Notes: generated by a model from the sequence alone, not told the origin. A stretch of DNA of 64,000 bases from Perca fluviatilis (GCF_010015445.1 NC_053122.1:36593513-36657512), one strand, 5' to 3'; positions 46,745 through 60,958 are shown, numbered from the stretch's first letter. Made by a program: numbers and translations.

Positions 46745-47869
46745 GGACACTGTTCCAAATCCATGTCATGGCAGTGTCATCTGCATAAAGACTGCAAGAA
46801 ATCGCAGCAACATTGCTAATGCTTTATGTGATGTTGGCAACAAAGTAGACCACAAACTCACAAAGTTATTATGTTTCTAGATGTTAAAAAAAAAGTTAGG
46901 TCAATATTACAACCTTCTGTCGACAGGAGTAAAAAAAAAAAAAAAAACAGTTATGGTTTTCATTTTTTAAGTGACCCTGGTGTAACGGCAGTGTTTCCTT
47001 TTTGGGATTTTTTTTTAGCAGTGGGGGCAGGTCTTCCAATTTATATTATATTACACGGACTCACTTTACCATCTTAATGTTTCCAGATGTGTGATATCAG
47101 GACGATGAGCTGACAGAACTGACAAGTTGAACGTTGTCCAATTAGAACGGACCCACCGCGGTGACGTTTTTGGTGGAGCTGTTGGTTTAATAGTCGACGC
47201 GGAAGAAAGCGAACGTTCTGACAATAAACTCCATCAACACAACAGTATGTGGAGTTAAACTGGACGGGCCCAGTAATCTCTAAATAGTTCTACTTGTTGT
47301 TAAATTGCAATGTGAGCGGCAGCCAACGGTGCATTATGTCGGCAGGATCATTTAAAAGGCAACCGCGACTACGTTGTGCGTCTGCCCTATTTCTGATACC
47401 GTGGCGGCAGACATTTTGCCATGGCGGGCCGCCACTACAAAATCAACATGGAGGAAACACTGGACGGTGATAATGCAGTTTGAATTGTGTTAATTGGAAA
47501 GTAATGATCCACCTCGTGCAGTATTTTCCTCTATCAGGTCATGTGAATGTGTGTATTGTCAGCACCCTGCTGTTCCTCAAGTGATTGATTGCTGTTTGAT
47601 CATGTGGATCATGTGACTCATGCGAGTCACAAGTGGTGATGTCCAAGTGTCCCAGTTTCAGTGCGATGCAGGTTTCTTTTTCCTCTGTCCTGGCAGCATG
47701 CTGACAGCTCAGATGTGAGTCAGGACTTCCTAAAAGGAATGCAAACCCCGCCCCTCCCCTGTCTCTGCTGTCATGTTTTCTCTTCTCATGTCTTTCATTT
47801 CCTGCGGCGTCATATTATAAAGGGAATAGGAAATAAAAGTTTGACTTTTAAAGCAGCGGAAGGATGACT
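46745..47869. other. Unassigned intronic sequence
   Basis: Contains two A-runs (46888, 46931). Otherwise nothing recognised. Confidence 0.4.
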
Positions 47870-48171
47870 GCACAATTATTTGCAATATCGATATCGCAGG
47901 GGGTGCACAATATTTGTTAAAGGCAAAATATGTGGTGCTGCAGAGACGTCCCGGCCTACGTATCCTATGCTACGGACTAAAGAAAAAATCTCTGTTTGGT
48001 ACAGATCCTCGCAAAAAGAATCGCACTATAATCATTTTAATTGTTTTTATTTTAACATTTTTCAATGAAGCTGAGAATAATGATACAAAAATGATCATTT
48101 CCTCCAATATCGTGAATCATATTATCAGTCAAAATGGCATTTGGATATTTTCCTCATATGGCGCAACCCTA
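47870..48171. mobile_element. hAT-like MITE fragment
   Basis: Right end ATATGGCGCAACCCTA at 48156-48171. Internal 'caatatcgatatcg' motif. The left end is degraded. Confidence 0.4.
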
Positions 48172-48970
48172 GTCAGAACATGAAACCTTTTTAAAGCAGT
48201 TTAAACGCAGTAAGTAGAGATCGGTGAGTTCCCGGCTGCCAGGCCTTGTTCCTCGTGGCGAGCTCATCCAGCTCCTTCTGATAAGCTCCTCTCTTAGAGG
48301 CAGTAATGAGTGCGTCTGGAGAGCAGCTCTTTCCCAGGCTCTTATCTGCCACTCTGGACCTGACACCGGGGCCCTCTTTGTCTCTACTTTTGTGGCTAGT
48401 CACCTTTCAACAGCCGTGCTGTGTCCTCCTCCAGCCGTCATTCCGTGGCACTGTTTTCGGTAGTTAGATTTTTGGGGCTGTGATTATATCGTCCATTTGA
48501 CATTATTGCAGACAGCCGAGTTGCTTTTTAATGAAGTTTGGAAATGGTGCGTGTCTTTTTTGTGGCCAAAATATGACCAGTATCCCAAGCTGGGCAGTCA
48601 TCCAATATCTCAGACACTGCTTGACTGAATAGTTATGATATCTAAGGGACTGACTAAGAAGATGGGCTTTTTATTTTAAAGTTACTTCCACTCCGTCTGA
48701 AGGCCTGGTCACACCAGAATTTAAAACAAAAAAATCATTTTAAATGGAATTGCCATCAGTGGATTTGCTTGTGTGGGTGAAGTAAATTCCCCCTTATTTT
48801 GGAAAGACACGAAGATGAACTTTGCAGTGCCACTTTCTGGTGTGACCAGGCCTTAAATTGAAAGATCTTTCTTTTTTACTTTCAATGCATTCAAGGCATT
48901 ACAGGGATCACAAAGGTCAGCCGTTAATGCAGACTCAACACTTCCTATTGCTTCATCACAGTGAAACATA

Positions 48971-49397
48971 CAGCACGTGTGTCAAACTGAAGGCCGTGGG
49001 TCGAATCTGGCCCCTCGCAGATTTTGATCCAGCCAGCATATCAATTTAGGTTCACGATACATTTTGGCCCACGTACTTTTTGTCGCTTTTACCAAAGTTT
49101 TTGTTACTTCTTTTTGAAATTATCGTCATTTTTTTCGACGTTTTTGTCACTTTTTTCAAATTTTTGGGGTGCTTTTTTGCTATAATGTCTGAGGAACTTT
49201 TTTGCTGACTTTTTAAGGGCTTTATGTCAACCAAACTGTAAGTGAGAAGACTATATGAGACATGCAATAAAACGGTCCAAGATATTTTACTTTTTTGATG
49301 AAATAAAGGCATGTCAATAAACTCTACATGTCTGGCCCTTGATGCGATTCTTATTTTCCAGTGTGGCCCTTTAGTGAAGTTGAGTTTGACCCTCCTG
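48971..49397. mobile_element. MITE with CAG...GTCAAACT ends
   Basis: CAGCACGTGTGTCAAACT at the left and AGTTTGACCCTCCTG at the right. T-rich interior with repeated 'tttttgtcactttttt' units. Matches a widespread fish type from memory. Confidence 0.6.
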
Positions 49398-50084
49398 AGC
49401 TACAGGAAGGGTTGAGTTGGAGTCTTTGCTGGTAGTTCAGCGTACATTTGGTTTACATTTCAGCAGTTAACCTCCACACATAAATAATATTTTCCCCATA
49501 CTTTTTCCCCCACCTCCTACCCCATTTGGTACCACCCATTGCATTCAAAGCAGAACGTGACTATAAAGTCATAGAAGAAATGGTGCAGTCGTGTTCGAAA
49601 CACAGCACAGAGCTGTCACCCATGGCTGTCACAACATGAGTATAGAGTTTCCTCAGACAGCCATCGATCCTTAGTTGGAAAACGTTGAAGTTACCAACCG
49701 AGATATGACTTGATACTTTCATGCATACGGTGCATGTTAAAGCCCCTGGCCGCGGTGGATTGGACACTGTATCCACCGAAGCAGATGTTTCCCTCTGGCC
49801 ACTGATAATGGCAGCCAAGGTCTCAGTGTGCTTTAATTTGCCGCTTCACTGCACCGCCTCATCCATTCTGCTTTTCATCACTCACTCTTCCTCCAGGATC
49901 ATAATAATCCAGCAGCACTTGTGAGAAACTCTGAGCATGCTATAGACTATGAGCTCAAATAGTTATTGTCAAATGTCAAATCCTGGCTGCTCAACCCTGA
50001 CTGTTTTTCCCCTGTCGTGTGAAGGCAATGCATACCTTACTACCTGGTGTATTAGATACTGAGAAATGTAGTCCTAGCTTTAGC

Positions 50085-50870
50085 TTAAAGTGTTCATATT
50101 ATGCTTTTTGGCTTTTACCCTTTCCTTTTTTGTTATATATCTTTTTTGTGCATGTTATAGGTTTACAAAGTGAAAAAGCCCCCTAAAGGGACTTACCATC
50201 TCCAACAGAAAACACTGTTCACCAACTGCTCCAAACAGCTCTATTGTAGTCCAGCCTTTACTTCAGAGACAGACGTGGTCACTTTGGAACACACGTTATA
50301 ATGCTCGCCTAGCTGCTAGCATGGCACGCCCTCATACTCTGCTTCTGACTGGCTAGTAGTCCTTACCTAGGTACTGTCAGGGCACGCCCTCATACTCTGC
50401 TTCTGACTGGCTAGTAGTCCTTACCTAGGTACTGAGCATGGCACGCCCTCATACTGTGCTTCTGACTGGCTAGTAGTCCTTACCTAGGTACTGTCAGGGC
50501 ACACCCTCATACTCTGCTTCTGGCTGGCTAGTAGTCCTTACCTAGGTACTGTCAGGGCACGACCTCATACTCTGCTTCTGACTGGCTAGTAGTCCTTACC
50601 TAGGTACTGTCAGGGCACGCCCTCATACTCTGCTTCTGACTGGCTAGTAGTCCTTACCTAGGTACTGTCAGGGCACGCCCTCATACTCTGCTTCTGACTG
50701 GCTAGTAGTCCTTACCTAGGTACTGAGCATGGCACGCCCTCATACTGTGCTTCTGACTGGCTAGTAGTCCTTACCTAGGTACTGTCAGGGCACACCCTCA
50801 TACTCTGCTTCTGGCTGGCTAGTAGTACTTACCTAGGTACGGCTAGCCACTGTATGGCTGAACATATGAC
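50085..50870. repeat. MITE-like sequence containing a 58-bp minisatellite (about 9 units)
   Basis: 'aagtgttcatattatgctttttggc' at 50088 looks like an element end. From about 50317 to 50843 a 58-59 bp unit ('cctcatactctgcttctgac', 'ggctagtagtccttacctag') repeats nine times. Two variant units (gagcatgg/ctgtgc and cacaccc/ctggctgg) recur as a block 291 bp apart. Confidence 0.85.
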
Positions 50871-51665
50871 GAGAGCACTATGTTAACATTAATGTGTGTG
50901 TAAAACAAATAAAATAAAAGAGTTTGAGGTCTATCCGAAAAGGCAAAGACAATAAAAGGTTCAGATAAATGTAAAACACGTTTCTTTACCATGTCCTTTT
51001 AGTAACATCAGCCTCATACATAGACTGATTACATCATTTAACACAAGTGCAACACTTTTTTTCTTTGACTGAATTGGCCCCTTAGAAGTTTGGTACCTTG
51101 ACTCACCATATAGTTGCACCCGTTTACCCACCACTCCCTCATGATTAACGTTAGGCTGTTATGCTGCAAACACGGTCTGTCTCTGTATGTTTCCAGTGCG
51201 TCTTACATTTAGAAACTCTTATTAAAGGCCTCAAAAGTTGGTAATCAAAAAACCAAAATCATCTCAAAGAAGTCCATAAATCAGTTAGACTGTTTTCAAC
51301 TTCTGCTTAATAAGTATCAGGCACTTATCCCCCTCTCTGTACACCTCCCCCCCTCCCTTGATAGTCACAGTCACTAACATCCCACTCCACCCTGCAGACT
51401 CCCATGGTACACATGACAGCTGTAATCAACTAAAAACGTCTTAATGACTCTTAGCGGGACGATTGATTGGAGGAAGCACTTCCCGATTTCTCTGATTACC
51501 CGGTGCGTGTCACAGGATGTTGAGTTGGCGTGTGGACTGTATGTCTTCACACTGTCACACCTTTTTGTGCATGAAGTGGTTGAACACACCCACCCATGCA
51601 CGTTAATGTACGTCTGTAGCACATCAAATAAGTCAATCATTAATCCATCCAGTCATTCATTTCCC

Positions 51666-51862
<197 letters not shown>

Positions 51863-52763
51863 TCTGAGGGATCTGTTAATAGGAGCCAGACCATCTGCAC
51901 TGCTGTTAATTCTCTTTCTTATTGTATCACATGTTGGCAGGGAGCATCGGAACTCCCTGCAGGGTTATTAAAATGCTAAATCATCTTCTCTTTCAGGGGG
52001 GGTCTCCAAAGTTTTTATGCTGAGGACCCCCAGATGGGAACATAATAAACAATTTGCTCCAATTTGGGAAAGAATTTTAATCAACCATTGATTAATTTCA
52101 ATATTTGTTTTGTTGCCTCGGGTTCCCATTGGTACAGTTGGTACAGTTTACACATTCTTCCTCTACCGTTGACTACTGAACAGCTTCATTGCAGTTCTCA
52201 AATACCTTGCTCAAGGGCACTTTGATGCTAACTGCTGACAGAAGGGGAGAAACATTGAAATGAAACCCCTTTTTTTCCCCCAGACTTCACTGCTCTTGCT
52301 GTCATCCCAGCTTTTCTGTTAACAGTATGTTGTGTTTTTGATAACCTCAGCCGTCTGTTTATATGCTTTCTGACCCCTCTTATCTTACTCCGTCATGTTT
52401 TCTGACAGATTGTTTGTGGATTACAACTAGTGACCTTCTGTCACAAAGCCACTTCTCCCACATCTGGGTCACCAGATGACTCTCAGCTAACGATTTTGGC
52501 TCTTTATTAGTCATCTGCAGAGTATTTTTCTTTGTTAACCGATTCATTGTTTTGGTTAATTTAATTTCAGAAAACTGTGACATTTTTCCCAGAGCCCAAA
52601 GTGACATCTTCAATCATCTTATTTTGGGTGAAAAACAGTCCCAATCAAGTACATTGACTATCCTATGCAACAACACAACTCAGAAGCTGGAACAAGTACA
52701 TTTTAATGCATATTTGCTTGATTTAGTTTGCAGTAGATTTCCTGTCGATTGATAGTTTCAACT

Positions 52764-54509
52764 CTAATTAGACCTGCACGATTCGGGCAAAGAGTTTTTT
52801 TTGTGATTTTTGCGGGCAAAAATCCTTGATTATGCGGCACGTTTTCTTAAAAAATGCGATGGAATATGCGTGATATTTATGCAATTTTATGCAATGAAAT
52901 TGCGGGAACTTAAAACTTAAACTTAAAAACTGCGGTTTGATGAAAAAGAGAAAAAAAAGTGATTTCCCCCAACACCCTGCTTTTCGATAATGTTCACGTC
53001 GCGTAATTACGTCACTTCATAACATCACTTCATAACGTTCCCATGGCAACAGGGGGAAATGGCTGCTCTTGTGTGAAGTAAACGCAACATTTTTTCAACT
53101 TTCTGCTAAAACTTTTTTGCAACAAAAATGCGGAGATTATGAAATCATGCAAGCCCCGCATAATTTGCGCGGAAATCGGCAATTTGTGCGGCGTATTTGA
53201 AAAAATGCTGCCCCCGCATAAATATGCGGACTTTGGCTGATTATGCATTGAATTATGCGATCGCATTATCGCGTTTTTCTGGAGGGACTGAAATATATGA
53301 ACCACGATTTCTTTCTAATGAGTAACGTTAGTACAACCTCACAGAGCTAACGTTACATACCGGGTAACGCTAGTACACGGGGGAGTGACAGGCTGCGGCT
53401 GGAAATCGTAAGTAGGACGGGAAATAGTTTTAACATGACTTTAAAATCGACTTCCACCGAGCCAAAATGCTGATGTTATCAATAGTTCGTTCTGGTTTCC
53501 TAACTGCGTCGGGAGGTAACTTTAGCGCAGCTGGGAGCTTCATGGAGAAAGCTAAAGTTTATGTTAGCTCCCCTACAGCTGTCAGAGTTAACTTCTACTT
53601 CATATATTAAATTTTAATAGTTGTATTCTCAGTAACGTGACAATCTGCTGGAATCAGGTTGCTTATAAATCACTAAACTAGTAGTGACAGCACCGTTTGG
53701 CTTGGTTATTAATGCAGTTAGCATCGTTTGTTACTTTCCTAGTTTATGACAAATGGTTTCGGCTGTGCTTCCTAACATGATGACATTGTGCTAACCGAGC
53801 ACCGTTAGCCTTTACAACAGAGCCGCTTCACTTGTTAGATCATGTTTCATTACTCTGTTGTTTTGTGTTTGTCGCGGGGTGGACAATAAATGTAAACAAA
53901 GTTGCGTGCAGGTCGCCTCAAGGCCAGGCTAATGGATGCCCCTCTAGTGGACAGAACGTGTAACAACAACCACATGCTTGTAGTGGCATTGACAATACAT
54001 AAGCCTGAGTTGTGTAGAACGTATTTTAACAGGCTGCATTTTGAGCATTAAATATTCGAATATTATTCGAATATTAAAAAAAATCTCAAATGGAATTCGA
54101 ATAGTATTATAGAGGAAGATTGACAGCTCTAGACCACACCCCTAAATGCATTGAAGCAGCTGCCGTGTGATTGGTTGATTAGATAATTGCATTAATGAGA
54201 AATTGAACAGGTGTTCCTAATAATCCTTTAGGTGAGTGTAGAGGCTTCAATGAATACAGAAAATAAAGTACATACTGGCCATTTAAGTACAGTAGGCTAC
54301 CAGAAATAGTGACGTATAACCCATTGAACTAAATATGGCCCTGATACAGGCTCCATCGGAACTCCTTCTTTACATAATTAAAACATGTCAATGTCTAATG
54401 GTTTCAATAAATTAATTGAAGGAGAAAAACAATAAAGAAATAGAAGTCATTTAAAAATTAAATCGGGAACAGGGGTGAATCGAGATGACGATTCATCGTG
54501 CAGGCCTAG
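52764..54509. mobile_element. hAT-like composite element with nested insertions
   Basis: TTAGACCTGCACGATTCGGG at 52770 and ATTCATCGTGCAGGCCTA at 54491-54508 look like the two ends of one element. Inside are a copy of the 59222-59738 family (about 52796-53289, left end lost) and TATTCGAATATTATTCGAAT motifs at 54051-54075. Confidence 0.5.
52796..53289. mobile_element. Copy of CAGTCCCTCCAGAAAA family (left end truncated)
   Basis: Parallels 59245-59738 nearly base for base ('gcgggcaaaaatccttgatt', 'ttatgcattgaattatgcga') and ends TTTTTCTGGAGGGACTG. Confidence 0.8.
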
Positions 54510-55242
54510 CTCTAATGTTTGTTGCCTTAGTCGTGTCTTGAAATGCATCGGTATTGATTAATGAAGAAAAAATCTCACGTGCGGTTCTTGTTTCTGTTGT
54601 GGATTCTGTTGTTTTTTCAGGGAATTTGAGCCTCAAAATGACTTCCCGCTGTGAAGTTTGAAGCTCACAGATGTCTCATTTCAGGAAAAACAGCCGGTCA
54701 TTTGGGATTAAGGTGGAAAGTCTCCGTGGGAGTACTGTGGACCGTGGTGGTGTCAGTTTGCCAATGTTATAAAGCGGCCCAGAGGGGTTTATAGTACTGT
54801 TGTGTACTGTTCTCAACCTGGGACACACCCACGCACACCCGCGCACACACACACACACACACGCAGAGCTTCAGGCGGTCTGGCAGCTTGGCAGTGTGTT
54901 TGGCTCTTGTGTAACAGAGCAGGAGTAAGGCCACGTTTGACAACCTCACTTTGAGTCTCTCTCTTTCTCTCTCACTCCTTTCCTTTTCCGTTTGCCTTAA
55001 TTTCAAATTTCACCTGCTCCTCTTCCAGCCCTGGGCCACCTGTCCTGCACTAAAGTCAGTTTTAAAAAGAGGGGCTCCATAAAAAGGCAAATACTACAAA
55101 ATAATACATATTGTGAGCCATGGGTCGGCGATATAGATAAAATTTTCGATCCCAGTATAAGCATTTATATATGGCAATACCCATATACTCCATAATGGAA
55201 TGCTATTCTTGCAATTTAGTTGAGAACCCCTTTGTAGATAAT

Positions 55243-55377
55243 GTGTGTGTGTGTGTGTGTGTGTGTGTCTGTCAGGGGGCACAATGTTCCTCACTTTTGG
55301 AGCTTTTCTTAATCCCTCTGGGAGCTTCAATTGGATATCACACACACACACACCACACACACACACACACACACACT
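55243..55377. repeat. (GT)n then (CA)n microsatellite pair
   Basis: GT at 55243-55268 and CA at 55341-55377, about 70 bp apart and complementary. Confidence 0.9.
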
Positions 55378-55533
55378 TCTGCTGGGGCGTTCTGTGTTGT
55401 GGCATTATGGTGGGACAGGTCAAGCTGTGTGTGTTTGTGTGTGGCAGCTCAGGGAGAGCGAGCATCACTGAGCTGTCTCTCTCTCTCTCTGTTTATGTAA
55501 GAACGTGTTAGTGAATAAGAGTCAGTGTGCGCG

Positions 55534-55689
<156 letters not shown>

Positions 55690-55691
55690 AG

Positions 55692-55869
55692 GCCACAGAC
55701 ATTATCTGCTCCGCCACAGTGCTTTGTCAGTCAGGCAGAGAGTTATTGAACAGGCAGAGACTGCCTGTGTTTTCGCTGCATCATCAGTGTCCTCGTCCGC
55801 ACCGCCGGCTTCCTCTGCAGCGGCGACTCGGCTACGGCACAGCATGTACCCAGACCAGAACGAGACGGT
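55692..55869 (+). other. Candidate alternative exon or promoter in arhgap12 intron 2
   Basis: A GC/CpG-richer block (55793-55865) with an ATG at 55844 opens MYPDQNET and runs into donor-like ACG|GTAGGA at 55870. An AG follows the GT repeat at 55690-55691. The frame is also open upstream (SSVSSSAPPASSAAATRLRH). I know no ARHGAP12 sequence like it; it may be chance. Confidence 0.25.
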
Positions 55870-56309
55870 AGGAGCCCTTCTTTATCTGTGCATGTGTGTA
55901 CCGCAGGGACACGCGAAAAAATACAGAACCGGTCAACTCCAGATGCCTTGAACTCAGTGTGTTCGTACAGCTGTGGGGAGCGTTTGTTTTGCCTCGTCAG
56001 CACATCCCTCCCTACGGATTGTGTCAAGAATAATGTACTGCATAGTGACTCACGCTCAATCTAAAGCTTTCTGGGTTGTAGGAAGCGCACAGATTCACAC
56101 GAGGCTGGCATTTTTCTGTTTGAGAATTTTCTTCAAATGAAGGTCTGTCTCTTTTTAAATTTCATTAGGCACGCTCCTCTGTATTGCACTCATAGTTTGA
56201 TCCCAGTCACGCAAGCAGAGCGTGTTGATCCCTAAAGTTCTACACACTCGGCGACGATGTGACCATTCCTTCTCAGCTTTGTATTGTCGTTTTTCATTTT
56301 CACTCAGTG

Positions 56310-56310
<1 letters not shown>

Positions 56311-56385
<75 letters not shown>

Positions 56386-56390
56386 ACACA
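56311..56390. repeat. (CA)39 microsatellite
   Basis: CA repeat with one GA interruption at 56381. Confidence 0.95.
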
Positions 56391-56469
56391 AGAACAGCAG
56401 CAGCTGATCTTGCAGCTTTTTGTTGACCAGCTCGGGGCAGGACTTGTGTTTATTACCCATTCATTCAGC

Positions 56470-57713
56470 TAAAGCGCTCCCAGCGATCCATAACATTGAT
56501 TACTGGAGCCGCAGCTACTCTCCAGCCAGCAGGAACAGACGGGAAGGTTCAGTCGCACACTTTTGAGGCGTTTTGAAGTGGTGATGCCATGCAACAGGAT
56601 GGCTGGGAGGGTGCGCTAAGCACTTGCCATGCTTCATTACATAAGCGCCAGCTACGTAACATTTGTTTGGACAGCTGGCTGTTTGAGACGAGCTCGGGGC
56701 AGCAGCGATGATGGGGGAGAGAAAACGAGGCGTGGTGGCAGACAGAACAACGTATTCAGTGGTACTAATTTAGATTTCAGATATAATGTATCTTTTATTT
56801 TACACAGCTGAAATGTTCCGAGCTAACTGAACTGAATGTAAACTTTACCCTCCGTTACCTTTTTAGTGCCTTAAAATAATTGTTTTCTCATCTTGCATCA
56901 CCTTGTTTTCAACTTACATAAACCGCAGAATGCAGCTACCATTTCCTTTTAACTCCCTTTCCACATTTCAGAAAAGTGACATTTAAAATGTGTCACTGTA
57001 CATCCTTATTCATCTTTAGAAACAATGTACACAAAACAAAAAAAGGAGGAAAGTGCCTGCCTATTGCCTCTTACAAGATGTACTATTAGATTTTTACGTA
57101 AACATGACCCAGTTCTTAATATGTAAGAAGAAGCCCCTTTTTCAATATAGTTTAAACACAGCTCTTTCTCTGTGTAATAAGATCAATCCCCTCCAAACCG
57201 CCATGTGTATCTGAGCAGCCACTAAATGACAGAGAGCAGTTTGCACCATATAATCTCCCGGTGCAATGTAAATAAAGGTTTGCTGGTGGCCCTGCCCATG
57301 TGTACTCATGCTTGTCTGGCTGACGACAGCGTGCGCTGCATTTTCTCACTTTCCAGCAGAGAGGCCTGTCCCTACGTGTGCACTTTGCCCCCACTAAAGT
57401 TCACAGCCAGAGATGATTAACTTGGCAGTATAGCAGGAAGAAATGTCTTCTATTTAACCGAGTTGAGATGTGAATATAATGCATTATAAAAGACATGGAG
57501 AGAAGAAGAGAAGACCCACAACTTAAAGGTTTTTAAGACATGTTTTGTTTTGAGCAGTATTTACTTGAGTAATGTGCCTTTTTCTAGAACATAAGTCAGT
57601 CAGGGAAATGAATGTCTTCACTTCCAAACTTCAAAGTTTCCAAAACCATTGGAAATTAGCTTATTACTAAGGGCCTCAGGTCCTCACAGCAAGGACTTTT
57701 ACATGTTTCTATA
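56470..57713. other. Unassigned intronic sequence
   Basis: Nothing recognised beyond ordinary AT-rich intron. Confidence 0.4.
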
Positions 57714-58107
57714 TTAAAGGTCCAGTGTGTAACGTGTTTAGTTGTTCATTATCAAAATCTGTGTTGCCCGTTCACCAATTTGTCCTTTTTCATGAATATT
57801 TACCACCACCATCAATTCCAAGTATTCCTTTTGGCTTGAAATTTTACATTAGCGTTTGCATGAACTGGGGTAGACGCTCCATATTCATGCTCCATCTTGA
57901 AATACGTTAGCCGGTAAGGGACATACAGGACATACTGCTCCACCTTTCGTGTTTTCTCTGTCACATGATAAAGTCACAGTAGCTGCTGATGCTGCTAATG
58001 GGTATCGTAGCTTCCAATACCTACTTTGAACTGCGTTGTGAGAGAGTTGATTACGATATATGATCTCAACGCTAGATGGGAGAAACTCCTACACATCGGA
58101 CCTTTTT
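57714..58107. mobile_element. TTAA-type MITE with AGGTCCAGTGTGTAAC ends
   Basis: TTAAAGGTCCAGTGTGTAAC at 57714 and CCTACACATCGGACCTTT at 58088-58106 are imperfect inverted ends. Non-coding. Confidence 0.65.
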
Positions 58108-59221
58108 CTAAAGCTGAAAACTTGCTGTGCATTTCCCTGACATCTTCTGATATTTTCTGCTTTTGTCTCTTATGTTCCCTTTTCTCCAGTATTTTTGAAC
58201 ATCCGTTTGGAAATCGTCCATATTCAGCTTAGAGATGAAACCATTAGTCTGTGAATTCACTAGTTGACCGACAGAACGTTAATCAGCAAGTACTATTTTG
58301 ATAACCGCTAAATCTTGTCAATTCTGAAGTAAAAACATTTCATGGTTTTAGTTTTTCAAAATGTAAGGGATTTGTATCATTCTCTGTTTAATATAATTCC
58401 GAATTTTTGAAGTTATTTGGACAAAACGAGCAATTTGACGACGTCACCTTGGGCTTTAAGAAGTTGGGATTTTTCCACATTTTGTAGACGGATTGTCAAT
58501 GAATTGACAAAATGTATTTGGCAGATTAAGTGAGGATGAAAGTAATCAGTTGCCGCCCAAACACAATTGACTTATTTTGCATATTGAAGTAATTTTACTT
58601 TATTCCATTCTTTAGTGTCTTCATCTGTACCATGTAGATCATTTAGATAAGGATAACCAGATAGATAAGGTGGTGTTGTCATTTTGCCGTACCATAACTT
58701 ACCGGTATTACCTTCATTTCCCAGGCGTGGAACATGCATGTAATGTAGTGATGGAATTGAACATGTTTTATAGGTTGTGTGCGTTTCTGCAGCTCACGGA
58801 TGCATGTTAGGCAGCCAGGCAGGATGACCGCGAATTACAAATCCCTAGTTGGGAGTTCACGAGTTGAAGGGTTGATGCCAGTGGGTCACTGCATCTTCAG
58901 CAAATAGTTTTTTTTTCTTCTCCCCCAACCCTTTTTCACGGTACATGCAGCTCAATAACATCTTCCAAGCTGGCTGTCACTCTTGTTCCAATCAGGGCAG
59001 AAGCCATAGGATAAAGAAAGCAGCGTGTAAATGCTAGTAATATGAACTGGTTGGGGATCAATGGCAGGATGATCCCAGCTTAAGCTTTGTTCTACTTCTG
59101 CTGTGTGTGTGTGACATACTGCGCCAAGGCTTCTTTTTCTGCTTCTTTTGTCTTTCATTAATAAATAAACCTGAAAAAAATTATAAATTATGAGCAAGGC
59201 ATTAACACTGTCAGCTTCAGT
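58108..59221. other. Unassigned intronic sequence
   Basis: No feature recognised. Confidence 0.4.
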
Positions 59222-59738
59222 CAGTCCTTCCAGAAAAATGCAGAGTTTTTTTGTGATTGTTGCGGGCAAAAATCCTTGATTATGCGGCACATTTTCTTAA
59301 AAAATGCAATGGAATATGCTATATGATATTTATGCAATTTTATGCGAGGAAATTGCGGGAACTTGCAAAAACTGCAGTTTGATGAAAAAGAGAAAACAAA
59401 AGTGATTCCCCCAACACCCTGCTTTTCGATGATCTTCACGTCGTGTAATTACGTCACTTCATAACGTTCCCATGGCAACAGGGGAAAATGGCTGCTCTTG
59501 TGTGAAGTAAACGCAACATTTTTCAACTTTCTGCTAAGATATATGTGACTTTTTTGCAACGAAAATGCGGGGATTATGAAATCATGCAAGCCCCGCATAT
59601 TTTGTGTGGAAATCGTCAATTTATGCGGCGAAAGTGCGGCGTGTTTGAAAAAATGCAGCCTGCGCATAAATATGCAGACTTTGGCTGATTATGCATTGAA
59701 TTATGCGATTGCATAATCATGTTTTTCTGGAGGGACTG
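59222..59738. mobile_element. DNA transposon with CAGTCC(C/T)TCCAGAAAA ends
   Basis: CAGTCCTTCCAGAAAAATG and TTTTTCTGGAGGGACTG are the inverted ends. TTCAGT flanks both sides (59216-59221 and 59739-59744). 517 bp, full-length relative of 52796-53289, no transposase. Confidence 0.8.
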
Positions 59739-60254
59739 TTCAGTGATGTGAGATATTGACATGCCTCTAGTAGAATTATAAACATATGTCATTATTTATG
59801 TTTTTAGACCAAAAACTACACAAGTTGCCTGCACACTGTTGTCTTGTGTCCAGTATTTTCTTTAGTCTACATGCATGGGATTATCCATGTCAAAAAAAGA
59901 AAGGAGAAAAAAAAAATCATATAAAAAAAACATCTTTACCACAAATTGTTCTTTTCAGGTCCTGATGAAGAACCCTTTATGGTTGAGGCCAGCTGTGTGC
60001 ATGTGCCTCTTGATGCTAGCCACGTTTTTTGTTTTGTTTTTTTAAGACAGCCAGGTGAAACATTGACCCAGGACCTGATCATCTACTGGATACCTACTGT
60101 GTTAGTTCCAGACTTAAATTGTATCTTTTCTCCGGCCATAGCCTGACGTGGTCATCCTCAGATTCTAGTCCGAATGGGAGTCTGATGCTGCTCCATTGGG
60201 CTGGGATTATGGGGTGTGTTTCAACCCAACGTGTTTCAAAGCCTCTGCGCTCAA

Positions 60255-60600
60255 TTGGATAGAATCTACACCTCTCAGTTCTCCAGGGGCAGCCATCTTT
60301 GTTGTAAAGAAATTCAACCCAAGCGCTATTTGGTGACGTAATTGATTACGTTACCGTTGATCATCTGACCATCATTGTATAAAGCCCGCCCTGACAATTT
60401 GATTGGTCCGAACAGCTCTGGTTGGAGCATAGTTGCTCCACAACGGATCAAGTCCAGACCGAACTTCCCAACCTCAAATGTTGTGGGCGGGGCTAAGTTC
60501 CCCTGGCATCCAGGCTACTCCATCCATATCGATTGGCAGAGAAATAAAGTTACCCCCGAGAGGAATGAGTTCGAGACATTATGGACTGCATTAGGGGTTC
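60255..60600. repeat. Interspersed repeat, type unknown
   Basis: Sequence such as 'gggcagccatctttgttgtaaag' and 'aaagcccgccctgacaatttg' has the look of fish DNA elements. Ends not defined. Confidence 0.3.
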
Positions 60601-60727
60601 TTAATTCTTAACCTGCTTGGACAGTTGGCACAGAGTGTTCTGGCTGACCGGTTGGGGTGGCTAGCTCCAGATTGAGTCCACTCTCCAGACAGGTTTAAAA
60701 CATATAAAATAATATGCTTCAAATAAC

Positions 60728-60958
60728 ATTCAGTCATCATGTGGCTCAGGTCACCAAACTTACCAATCGGAAGGTTGGGGGTTCGATTCCCTGGCCCTGC
60801 AGTCCCATGTCGAGGTGTCCTCGGGCAACACTGAATGCCGAGTTTCTCCCGATGCTGTCCCATCGGTGTGTGAATGTGTGTAAATGGCGCCTGTAATATG
60901 TAAAAGCCCTTTGAGTAGTCATTAAGACACCATATAAGTACAGTCCATATAGTCCATA
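60728..60958 (+). repeat. tRNA-derived SINE with LINE-like tail
   Basis: A-box-like 'atgtggctcaggtcacc' and B-box 'gggggttcgattccctgg' are about 40 nt apart. The tail is 'aaaagccctttgagtagtcattaagacaccatataagtacagtcc', the common end shared by teleost SINEs and their partner LINE. Not a functional tRNA. Confidence 0.7.

Noticed and set aside
50317..50843. CRISPR-like regular repeats
   Set aside because: The units are contiguous with no unique spacers; a eukaryotic minisatellite.
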